Of a stretch of 64,000 bases of DNA, positions 43,523 through 50,546 are shown one piece after another. A program made the position numbers and the translations under genes. The DNA comes from Ardenticatenales bacterium (GTDB lineage Bacteria > Chloroflexota > Anaerolineae > Promineifilales > Promineifilaceae), in assembly GCA_020634575.1 (NCBI GenBank), contig JACKBM010000021.1:24248-88247 (forward strand). The letters run 5' to 3'. The stretch's first letter is position 1. Each line of letters starts with the position of its first letter. The notes beneath the pieces were generated by a model. The model was given only the letters and a program-made list of their open reading frames with translations, was not told the origin of the DNA and did no database searches.

Positions 43523-44053
43523 TCATGTTGCCGGATCATATTGGGTCAGGTAATCCGTCGACCCATTGATCATCAGCCCTGTAAACGGCGATCCGATCAG
43601 ACCAGGCTCGGCGAAGTCAAAGAAGGTGAAGTCGGATGGCAGATTGGTGGTCTTGCCATTGTCTTCGTCGATGGCGAAGGCATCGTTGACGTCCAGGATG
43701 GTGTCGTTATCATCATCTGGGTCGTTCAGGTCTGAGGTGAAGTCGCCATCGTTGTCAGGCGGAATACTGGCAGAGGAACAAAAGTCACTGCCATTGTCGA
43801 TCTCGTCCTGGTTGGTGTAACCGTCGCCGTCATCATCATCGCCGGGGCCGCCATTACAGGCCAGGAAGTCGCCCGGCTCATAAATGCGAATCACGTCTGC
43901 CGCCCCAAGCGAATAAAGATTAGCCACCCAGATCGTGCCGGGGAAGGGATCGGTATCTCCCTGCGCCGTCACGCGTCGAGGGGCAGCGCCGCCGGTTGTG
44001 AAGAGGACATCGCTGGCGGTTACCGTCGGGTTGTCATTGACGTCAAAAGTCAT
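43523..44053 (-). CDS. Fragment 5: Asp-rich calcium-type repeats
   Basis: Begins in the preceding part of the same frame (TNGITEYSATNFGGALQGAI) and runs through VTASDVLFTTGGAAPRRVTA to an aspartate-rich thrombospondin-3-like stretch (NDPDDDNDTILDVNDAFAID). Ends at a stop created by the frame change at 43524, where one missing base would lead into TVIGAAGVFTIDAMPNGDAL. Confidence 0.55.
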   Translation of the reverse strand: MTFDVNDNPTVTASDVLFTTGGAAPRRVTAQGDTDPFPGTIWVANLYSLGAADVIRIYEPGDFLACNGGPGDDDDGDGYTNQDEIDNGSDFCSSASIPPDNDGDFTSDLNDPDDDNDTILDVNDAFAIDEDNGKTTNLPSDFTFFDFAEPGLIGSPFTGLMINGSTDYLTQYDPAT

Positions 44054-44676
44054 GCTGACGCGGACAAGGTTGGCGGAGTCCCAGCCGGCGGCCAGGATAG
44101 CGCCTTGCAGAGCGCCGCCAAAGTTGGTTGCTGAATATTCGGTAATGCCGTTGGTGGAAAACGGCCAGTTTCCAGGGAACCATCCTCATTCAATTCGGGA
44201 TTGCGGTAATCACACTCCACCGGATTGGCCATACTGAATGGGACCGGCGGCGCGGAGAAGGGCACCGGCAAACCGAGCGTCGAATTGTAGATATCAGTCG
44301 GGTTGCCGCGCAGCGGGTTCGGGTGACCAGCATAGTACGGTTCGCCAGGAACCAGTTCGCGGACGTAGTGGAGGTTGTCGTTAATGGTGCCGCCGCCGTT
44401 GTTAACTGTGTTGAGACAGTTACCGGCCGGTCCTTCATTGGCCGGCGGGCCACCCCAACCAGAGTTGGGACCATTGTCGATGGTAAACATCCGGCCTGTC
44501 TTCGCGAATGACAATGTCATACGGGTTACGGAAGCCGACGGCGTGTAAGCTGATGGGCATACCGGGCTGAATGATCGCCTGGTTGGCCCCGTGATTGTCG
44601 CTGTTGCCACCCCAGGGATCGCCCACATCAACGCCGGGCGCTGAATTGGCCCGCGACGGATCGTCCAGGTCGGCAT
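44050..44676 (-). CDS. Fragment 4: middle of the propeller
   Basis: Only about 44160-44500 of this frame is genuine. It carries GRMFTIDNGPNSGWGG, NCLNTVNNGGGTINDNLHYV and GHPNPLRGNPTDIYNST, the typical end of a sorbosone-dehydrogenase-like propeller. The sequence before and after belongs to neighbouring frames. Confidence 0.5.
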   Translation of the reverse strand: MPTWTIRRGPIQRPALMWAIPGVATATITGPTRRSFSPVCPSAYTPSASVTRMTLSFAKTGRMFTIDNGPNSGWGGPPANEGPAGNCLNTVNNGGGTINDNLHYVRELVPGEPYYAGHPNPLRGNPTDIYNSTLGLPVPFSAPPVPFSMANPVECDYRNPELNEDGSLETGRFPPTALPNIQQPTLAALCKALSWPPAGTPPTLSASA

Positions 44677-44914
44677 AACGTATTTGTAGAGATAACCGGA
44701 CTGAGCATCTGTCAGCGTGGGCAGGAGATCGATGGCCGGCAGATCGATGGCGGCAATGGCGGCCGACCAGGCATATTCCCATTGGAAGCCGAAATTAAAC
44801 GAGGAGCGCCCATGTTGGTCAGGCCGGCGATCGCCAGGTAAAGCGTATTGCCGTCCTGGGAGATCTGCATGCCGTTGATGGAATGGTTCTCCAGGTTGCG
44901 CGGCAAACCCCGAA

Positions 44915-45451
44915 TCAGGTCGATATGCTGTGAGCCGGCCCAGGTCCCGGGCGTCGTTTGCGTAATCCGGCTGACCACACCCGAATTGGTGTCCAATGGT
45001 TGCGTCTCACCGGATCGTTAATGCGCGGGTCGCTGGAGCTGACGTAGAGCACCGGGTTGGTCGCTGTGCCTGTCACCAACAACCCGGTTACCTGGCGGAA
45101 GCCAACCAGCCCGGAGGAGGTATTCAACGTGCCGTCATCATCGTGATTGGGCATGTTGGCAACCGAGGTAATGATCTCGGTGCTGATCACCTCATAATCA
45201 TTGGGACCGTTCCGCACAATCTCGTAAACATAGACGTCGCCAAAACGATCGGCGACATACAACTTATCATCCGGGCCAAACTGCAAAGAGGAAGGCGCCG
45301 CGTTGCTATGACCAACCAGGTCGCTGACGGAGAAATTAAAACCACTGCCCTGGGCGGCAGCTTCTTCTGAATGTCCCGGACCCCAGAATAGGACCAGAGA
45401 TAGACAGAAAATGGACGTAGAAATGAATAGCTTTCGGAAGCTAAAGCTCAT
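44915..45451 (-). CDS. Fragment 1: signal peptide and start of the propeller
   Basis: N-terminal piece of the frameshifted gene. It contains the export signal and the first propeller blades (SSLQFGPDDKLYVADRFGDV, EIITSVANMPNHDDDGTLN, VTGLLVTGTATNPVLYVSSS). Good coding ends at about SSSDPRINDPVRR near 45005; codons after this are out of frame with the next piece (44712-44996). Confidence 0.6.
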   Translation of the reverse strand: MSFSFRKLFISTSIFCLSLVLFWGPGHSEEAAAQGSGFNFSVSDLVGHSNAAPSSLQFGPDDKLYVADRFGDVYVYEIVRNGPNDYEVISTEIITSVANMPNHDDDGTLNTSSGLVGFRQVTGLLVTGTATNPVLYVSSSDPRINDPVRRNHWTPIRVWSAGLRKRRPGPGPAHSIST

Positions 45452-45606
45452 CGACAGACCTCCGCACAAACAGAAACGGACACCCTCTCCCTCTTTTGCA
45501 GTGCCCAGACCGAAATTATCTTTTCAAGGGGTTTCACTAGCCTCGGCCAATTATGACGGCAGATCCTTACGCTGGAGATTACGCGACCTGCTGAAATCAG
45601 CCTAAA

Positions 45607-47304
45607 TCAATCCACCCAGGGCTGGAAATCCTCCAGGACTGAGCCGCCCACAAATTCACGCAATAAAGAGTTGTCCGGGATCAGGTTGATATCAACTGGA
45701 TCAAACCATTGCAAGAAGGCACGGAGCCGGTTGGCTTCGATTCGTTCCGGCGTACCCGGCTCCACCTGAAGGAGCAAGGGAAAGGCCAATGTCTTGAGAG
45801 CTGCCAGCTCATAAACCAGGGCCGAGTTAAAAAAGATATCAGCGTGGTCCTGGTTGGGGAAGATCCAGGTTTTCTCCCCACGCCGCACACTGGGCCAGCG
45901 ACCAATGGTATCCGCCGCCGAATAGCCCCGATGGGCCGCATCCCGGACAATACGGCGCAGAAGGCGTGTATCCGTCGTGGGCACGCGGTTGTGCAGGTCC
46001 AGGTTCAGCTGGGTGAAGGCTGAGATGAAGATGCGATACATGCTACGGCCGGGCAGATCGCCCACCAGTCGCGGATTCAGCCCGTGGATACCTTCCAGCA
46101 GCAGGACCTGATCCGGCCGGAGCCGCAACTCTCCCCCTGACTCCCGTTTGCCAGTGATAAAGTTGTAATGGGGCATCTGAATCGCGTCGCCCCGCAGCAA
46201 GTCACGCAGGTGGCTCTGGAATAGCGGCAAATCCAGCGCATGCAGCGCTTCAAAATCATAGTCGCCGTTCGCGTCGCGGGGCGTCCGGTCCCGATCCACA
46301 AAATAGTTGTCCAGGGCAATCGTCACGGGGTGGATGCCATGGGCCAGCAGTTGCACAGCCAGCCGTTTACTGAACGTGGTCTTCCCCGCCGAAGTTGGCC
46401 CCGAAATAAGCACCAGCTTGGCATCCGGTTGCCGGGCCGCGATCTGGCCGGCGATATGCGTCACCTGGCGCTGATGAAATGCTTCGGCGACCAGCACCGT
46501 TTCCTTGGCCCGGCCATTGGACAGGGCATTATTCAGGGCGGCTACCCGGGGCACACCGATGATTTCCAGCCAATCCGAGTAGGTCTGGAAGACATCGGCC
46601 AGGCGGGGACTATCGGCAAAGGGGAGGAGGATATCCGGCCGGTGCCGCCGCGGGAACTGGACGATAAAACCATCCTTGTAAGCATGCAAGGCAAAATATC
46701 TGAGATAACTCGTCCGAGAGACCATAAAGCCGTGGAAGTAATCGCGTACACCATTCAGCTCATAAATCGTCAGATAACCTTTGCGCCGTTTGGCAAACAG
46801 TTCAGCTTTATCTTCATCTCCCTGTGCCCGAAACAAGGCAATGGCCTCGTCCAATGGCAGTTGCTCACGGGTGATGGGCAGATCGGCCTCAACCAGGGCT
46901 TCCATCCGTGCCTGGATCGCCGTCAGATCGGCAGCGCTCAGCCGGTCTGGCGCTGTCGACTCACAGTAGTAGCCGCCAAAGGGCAATGAATGTTGTACAT
47001 TGAGCGTCCCGTCTGGGAACAGCTCGGCGTAGGCGGCGATCAACAGGAAACTGAGCGAGCGCCGGTAAATGCGCCCACCATCAGAATCACCCGTTGTGAT
47101 CGGGATGAGTTCGCTGTCATGCAAAATCGGCTCGGTGAGTTCGCGCAGATGACCATTGAGCAGGCAGGCGACGACATCACCCTTGACAGCCGGGCGGGCC
47201 GCCAGGAAAAACGCTTCCGCAGTCTCACCAACCGGCCCATTAAACGTCCGGCCATCGTCGAGCCGTACCTGGACGGTTTTGCGGGGTGGTGCGGCCTTAA
47301 TCAT
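45607..47304 (-). CDS. TGS-domain uridine kinase-like nucleoside kinase
   Basis: 565 residues. Three parts: an N-terminal TGS domain (VQVRLDDGRTFNGPVGETAE), a ThrRS-like second domain (AELFPDGTLNVQHSLPFGGYY, typical of the editing-domain relatives fused in this family), and a C-terminal P-loop kinase of the uridine-kinase/phosphoribulokinase fold: ISGPTSAGKTTFSKRLAVQL, VTIALDNYFVDRDRTPRDA, HYNFITGKR and VLLLEGIHGLNPRL. It would phosphorylate a nucleoside (uridine/cytidine is typical) with NTP in the cytoplasm; the substrate is not certain. ATG 47304 with GGAGA upstream matches the TGS start; its codons overlap the end of the upstream gene by 8 bp, so translation is coupled. Confidence 0.88.
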   Translation of the reverse strand: MIKAAPPRKTVQVRLDDGRTFNGPVGETAEAFFLAARPAVKGDVVACLLNGHLRELTEPILHDSELIPITTGDSDGGRIYRRSLSFLLIAAYAELFPDGTLNVQHSLPFGGYYCESTAPDRLSAADLTAIQARMEALVEADLPITREQLPLDEAIALFRAQGDEDKAELFAKRRKGYLTIYELNGVRDYFHGFMVSRTSYLRYFALHAYKDGFIVQFPRRHRPDILLPFADSPRLADVFQTYSDWLEIIGVPRVAALNNALSNGRAKETVLVAEAFHQRQVTHIAGQIAARQPDAKLVLISGPTSAGKTTFSKRLAVQLLAHGIHPVTIALDNYFVDRDRTPRDANGDYDFEALHALDLPLFQSHLRDLLRGDAIQMPHYNFITGKRESGGELRLRPDQVLLLEGIHGLNPRLVGDLPGRSMYRIFISAFTQLNLDLHNRVPTTDTRLLRRIVRDAAHRGYSAADTIGRWPSVRRGEKTWIFPNQDHADIFFNSALVYELAALKTLAFPLLLQVEPGTPERIEANRLRAFLQWFDPVDINLIPDNSLLREFVGGSVLEDFQPWVD

Positions 47305-48061
47305 GGTTTTTCTCCAGAAGATAGTTTTCAACGTAGCGGATGCTCTGGATAACGACATCGTCGAGCAGCTGCCGCAGTAGAGCCAGGGGCACGATGCGGA
47401 AGACGTTTTCCTGCATCCAATGAGGATCCGCCAGGTGCTCCTGGAAGGTCTCTGGCGCGATTTTCATCCGTTCAGCATAGATGATGACGGTCTGAATCGC
47501 AGCGCCGGGCTCCAGCTGAGCGGCCAGCATATCGCGCCAGCGGATGATATATTCGTCGGCGGCGAAGGGGAGCCAATTGTGCGGGGTCGCTGCGGCGAGG
47601 AGGGGGCCGGTACCGGCCGGTAAGCGCCCCAACGCCACCGTATCCAGATAAGTGAGCAAAGTGTTATGGGACAACACCCGCGCCTCAAAGGGCGCCTGCC
47701 AACCCGGCACATCCCAGTAATGGGGATGGAGGATGCGGCGAAACCAGATGATGTCAAAAAGCAGATGGGCCAGATAACCGGCCACAAACAGGCGATGATC
47801 GGGCGTCAGCTGGCTGGCTTTGGCTAACTCGGGGTACCGGATCAACATCAGCGCCGGTGCGTCAAAGGTCAACGCCTCCATGCGCCGGTAAAAATGGGTG
47901 TCAGCCCGCTTGATATCACAGATCGTCTGCAAATCAGCAGCCACATGACCGAGCATAAAGGCCGGTTTGTGCGCCAGGATCAGCGCCTTTATAGACGGCG
48001 AAAGCTGGTCATGGACCAGCATCCGTTCCGCAATATCGAGATGCGTAAAAGGGGTGGGCAT
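47297..48061 (-). CDS. Zinc-dependent phospholipase C-like protein
   Basis: 254 residues, largely helical. The pattern MPTPFTHLDIAERML at the start, FMLGHVAADLQ and ADTHFYRR, and GYLAHLLFDIIWFRRILHPHYW places His and Asp residues as in the zinc-dependent phospholipase C / S1-P1 nuclease-like family. No signal peptide is evident. The function is unproven; it may hydrolyse phosphoesters or be a structural relative only. No Shine-Dalgarno precedes the ATG; instead a TACAAT hexamer ends 6 nt upstream, suggesting a leaderless transcript. It is followed, with an 8-bp overlap, by the TGS-uridine kinase. Confidence 0.65.
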   Translation of the reverse strand: MPTPFTHLDIAERMLVHDQLSPSIKALILAHKPAFMLGHVAADLQTICDIKRADTHFYRRMEALTFDAPALMLIRYPELAKASQLTPDHRLFVAGYLAHLLFDIIWFRRILHPHYWDVPGWQAPFEARVLSHNTLLTYLDTVALGRLPAGTGPLLAAATPHNWLPFAADEYIIRWRDMLAAQLEPGAAIQTVIIYAERMKIAPETFQEHLADPHWMQENVFRIVPLALLRQLLDDVVIQSIRYVENYLLEKNHD

Positions 48062-48114
48062 TGCGTTATTGTAGCACGGGCGGGTTCGGGAGAAACGTCA
48101 AGATATAGTCAATT

Positions 48115-49059
48115 TCACCTATGCCAGTCCGGGCAGGCAGAGGGTGCATACCAGCGAGTTTCCAGCCGGCCGCGCAGCCGATCAAGACTGGGCAAACAGG
48201 CCAGCACCAGACGCGGCGACCCGGTATCTCCCTTGTTCAGCTCCATAACCCCCTGCCGTACGAGAATTTGCGGGTCGGCGATGGCGTAGGTCCCGGCCCG
48301 TTCGCTCTCCCCGGGCGGCCGGGTGACAGCCACCGGCACCACGTAGCCGATCAGGTTATAAGAACGCCCCAGCTCGTCAACGTCGGAGAAGATGATGTGC
48401 TTGGCATAGAGCTGGAAACTGGCCAGCGGCTCATTGCCCAGTAACACAGGATCACTGGGGATGTTGCCCCGTGGGATCTCCACAGCGATCGTCCACTGGG
48501 CGGCCATTTCCGTCGACAGACCCTGCCGGATGAGCACCGCCCGAGCGTAATGATCCAGAACGCTGTCAGCGTAAGCCTGCGGCACGCCCCGGCCAGCCAC
48601 CGACCAGCCACCGCTGTAGGCGGCCAGGGCTGCATGGATGTCACCACCAGACTGGCGAATCACTTCGGTAAGGATGGCTACACCCCAGCGCAGGTTGACT
48701 TCCGGGTCCAGCAGCTCAGCTTCAGGCGGACGCCATTCAAGGCCCGGCCCCTGGGGCATCACACCCATCAGGCCAACGGCTCCCAGGCGGCTGATGCCAT
48801 CCGGCACGCCATTGGACTCTTCGCGGATAACCGCCGCAATAAAATCCGGATCCAGGCCGATATCCGCCGCGACGACACCGATCGGCTCAGCCCATTGTTG
48901 AATTGTTGGGCGCCAGAACGGCGAAAGGGTTGGCAGCAATGCCTGAGCTTGAAGTTGTTCGTTGTCAGTAGCCTTCACCAGAGCCTGCCCAGGCGCCAGG
49001 CCAAGCAATAGCAAGCCAATGAAGCAAGCCGCCACAAACGAACGCAGGTGTATTCTCAT
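48115..49059 (-). CDS. Secreted lytic transglycosylase (SLT domain)
   Basis: 314 residues. A signal peptide (LRSFVAACFIGLLLLGLAPGQA) precedes an SLT/lysozyme-like fold: GLDPDFIAAVIREESNGVPD contains the catalytic Glu, SRLGAVGLMGVMPQGPGLEW the conserved G-x-G-L-M-Q-like motif, and VNLRWGVAILTEVIRQ and HAALAAYSGGW the remaining family signatures. It cleaves peptidoglycan with 1,6-anhydro product formation. The C-terminal 130 residues are an unassigned domain. The frame opens at 49140, but the ATG 49059 marks the signal peptide. It is preceded by a short leader ORF and a strong promoter. Confidence 0.9.
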   Translation of the reverse strand: MRIHLRSFVAACFIGLLLLGLAPGQALVKATDNEQLQAQALLPTLSPFWRPTIQQWAEPIGVVAADIGLDPDFIAAVIREESNGVPDGISRLGAVGLMGVMPQGPGLEWRPPEAELLDPEVNLRWGVAILTEVIRQSGGDIHAALAAYSGGWSVAGRGVPQAYADSVLDHYARAVLIRQGLSTEMAAQWTIAVEIPRGNIPSDPVLLGNEPLASFQLYAKHIIFSDVDELGRSYNLIGYVVPVAVTRPPGESERAGTYAIADPQILVRQGVMELNKGDTGSPRLVLACLPSLDRLRGRLETRWYAPSACPDWHR

Positions 49060-49067
49060 AGTTTCGT

Positions 49068-49157
49068 TCAAGCGAAACCAGCCGGTAAACCAGTACAGCG
49101 AAAGACAAAGGCTGTTTGCTTGTAACCCGACCAGCGCCATTCGGCGGCTGGCCCCAT
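49068..49157 (-). CDS. Leader ORF upstream of the lytic transglycosylase
   Basis: 29 codons (begins MGPAAEWRWSGYKQTAFVF) with a strong Shine-Dalgarno AGGGAAGGG, much better than that of the transglycosylase itself. Its stop lies only 8 nt before the transglycosylase ATG, in a different frame. It could couple translation or regulate it. Short length means this may be chance. Confidence 0.35.
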   Translation of the reverse strand: MGPAAEWRWSGYKQTAFVFRCTGLPAGFA

Positions 49158-49232
49158 GGGTATCCCTTCCCTAAAAAGAAAAACCAACGGCAGAAACCCC
49201 TGGTTTTTGTTCGTAAATATCCGAGTGGAATT

Positions 49233-49261
49233 ATGGTAGCAGGTCGCCAGAGGGGTGTCAA
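49233..49261 (-). promoter_or_regulatory. Sigma-70 promoter of the lytic transglycosylase gene
   Basis: Consensus TTGACA (49256-49261), 17 bp, TACCAT (49233-49238). The start would be near 49226, giving a ~167-nt leader that contains the 29-codon ORF. The remaining 49262-49469 stretch holds only a short hairpin (CCTGACTCCGTCAGG, 49422-49436) ahead of the receiver gene. Confidence 0.7.
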
Positions 49262-49469
49262 CCAAGGCTACAACCGTCAGGAGTAGCGCTGGGGACAGGC
49301 CAGCCATCTTGTTAATTACTTATGGAAAGTAAATCGGTTTTTGGCTGGCACAACCTCGTGTAGCGTGATATCATCAGCCCACATCGTTCGCAGTACCCCA
49401 ATTTTATCGTTGAATGGGCACCCTGACTCCGTCAGGCTGCTTTTGGCATCCTGGTTTGGGAGCTGACGT

Positions 49470-49826
49470 ATGTCGATTGTTCTGATCGTTGATGACCAGC
49501 TGGACATGGCCGAGCTAATGCAGGAGATGGTGACCTGGGCCGGCTTTGAATGTGATGTTGCCTTTTCCGGCGAAGAAGCATTGGACAAGGCGCGCCAGCG
49601 CCGCCCAGACCTGGTCCTCTCGGACGTCACCATGCCAGAAATGGATGGTTGGGCGCTCCTCTCCCAACTAAAAGGCTTAATCGAGTCCCCGGTCCTGTTT
49701 ATGACCAGTCATAACACGCCGGATTATCAGGCCAAAGCGCGCCAGCTGGGCGCAGCGGGGTTGGTGGGCAAAAACATCTCACCGTTTGAGCTGGCCCGCA
49801 CCCTGCAGGACCTTTTACCTTGTTGA
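49470..49826 (+). CDS. Stand-alone response-regulator receiver
   Basis: 118 residues, a single CheY-like receiver with no output domain. IVLIVDDQLDMAELMQEM gives the acidic pair, LVLSDVTMPEMDGWALL the phosphorylated Asp (about residue 52), VLFMTSHNT the switch Ser/Thr, and GLVGKNISPFELARTLQ the conserved Lys (with N instead of P after it). It probably relays phosphate from a histidine kinase, as in single-domain regulators; the kinase at 54760 is a possible partner but not adjacent. Start ATG has GGGAG 8 nt upstream. A perfect 13-bp hairpin lies just after the stop. Confidence 0.9.
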   Translation: MSIVLIVDDQLDMAELMQEMVTWAGFECDVAFSGEEALDKARQRRPDLVLSDVTMPEMDGWALLSQLKGLIESPVLFMTSHNTPDYQAKARQLGAAGLVGKNISPFELARTLQDLLPC

Positions 49827-49857
49827 GTAAAGGCATTGCCTTTTATTAGGCATATGG

Positions 49858-49909
49858 CCGCAGAGATGTTGTTGGCCCATCACGGCGGGAACGAAGAACA
49901 TCTCTGCGG
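49858..49909. terminator. Long hairpin between convergent genes
   Basis: CCGCAGAGATGTT (49858-49870) and AACATCTCTGCGG (49897-49909) are perfect inverses around a 26-nt loop. It lies between the receiver (+) and an unknown gene (-), whose 3' ends converge. No T-run follows on either strand, so a terminator role is likely but not certain. Confidence 0.5.
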
Positions 49910-49919
49910 TCATTGTCGC

Positions 49920-50423
49920 TCAAAGTGGTGCAAAGCCTTCGGCACGCAACCCCGTTTCATCACCCAGCCACCATTTGACCGCCGCCTGGCCCAGCGGCGG
50001 TTTGAGACCGGCCGGTGCCCCACTCGCCTGCAAACCACCTGCTCCCGGCCGGACAATATCCGTTAGCCGCAGGGCCGCCGTCACAGACGCGCTACGGTCT
50101 GCGGTGACAAAAAGCGGTAGCGGCAGATGAATCTCCAGATCGCGCAAGAATTGCTGCGTTTCCGCTCCATGCAGCTCAAAACCAAAAAGCTCGGCCCGGG
50201 GGAACTGGTCACCAAATTCCGCCACCCAGCGATACAGCTCCAACTTGCGAATTTCGCTGCCCCAATCATCCAGCAAAAACACGGGGAAAATGGGTTGTTC
50301 CGTGCCCCGGCGCAGATAAGCTGTGCGCAGAAACAGGTCTGGTCCTGATTCCGCCAGGAGCAACGCCAGCTGCTCCCCCTTCTGAAAGATCTGACCTTGA
50401 ATGCGTTGCTGAATCGGGCGCAT
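49920..50423 (-). CDS. Protein of unknown function
   Basis: 167 residues, no signal peptide or membrane segment. The sequence is mixed alpha/beta: QIFQKGEQLALLLAES, DLFLRTAYLRRG, PIFPVFLLDDWGSEIRKLEL, AELFGFELHGAE, LPLPLFVTADRS. I do not recognise a family and see no catalytic pattern. ATG 50423 is chosen because GGAGG lies directly upstream, though close (3-4 nt); an extension to 50453 is possible. Its C-terminal codons contain an ACCGGCCGGT (50007-50016), read as Pro-Ala-Gly. It is divergent from the membrane hydrolase gene. Confidence 0.6.
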   Translation of the reverse strand: MRPIQQRIQGQIFQKGEQLALLLAESGPDLFLRTAYLRRGTEQPIFPVFLLDDWGSEIRKLELYRWVAEFGDQFPRAELFGFELHGAETQQFLRDLEIHLPLPLFVTADRSASVTAALRLTDIVRPGAGGLQASGAPAGLKPPLGQAAVKWWLGDETGLRAEGFAPL

Positions 50424-50546
50424 ATACCTCCGCTCCGTCGTTGCCAATTCCAATTACGGCTCGTATCATTGCCCAAATTCCAGCTGTGAGCAAGTTGGCG
50501 CGGTGCCGGCAACGCGAGCGGCACATACGCCACCCTAAAAATTCTG

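Larger units (their letters stand above)
40776..45451 (-). pseudogene. Large secreted multi-domain protein gene with nine frameshifts
   Basis: Reading across frames gives one protein of about 1550 residues: signal peptide (KLFISTSIFCLSLVLFWG), sorbosone-dehydrogenase-like propeller (DDKLYVADRFGDVYVYEI, LDTNSGVVSRITQTTPG, DVGDPWGGN, FTIDNGPNSGWGGPPANEG), calcium-type Asp-rich repeats (DDDDGDGYTNQDEIDNGSD), a LamG-like part, kelch repeats, an ASH/PKD region, a malectin domain and a C-terminal transmembrane helix. Frame changes lie near 44996-45010, 44810, 44675, 44500, 44160, 43524, 43380, 43233 and 42800. Between them there are no internal stops and coding quality is high. ATG 45451 has GGAGG upstream. 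Either a pseudogene or a locally error-prone consensus; the last is likely, because neighbouring long genes are intact. Confidence 0.75.

Noticed and set aside
49836..50066. 76-codon plus-strand ORF after the receiver gene
   Set aside because: It reads through the long hairpin and then antisense to the next gene; no support.
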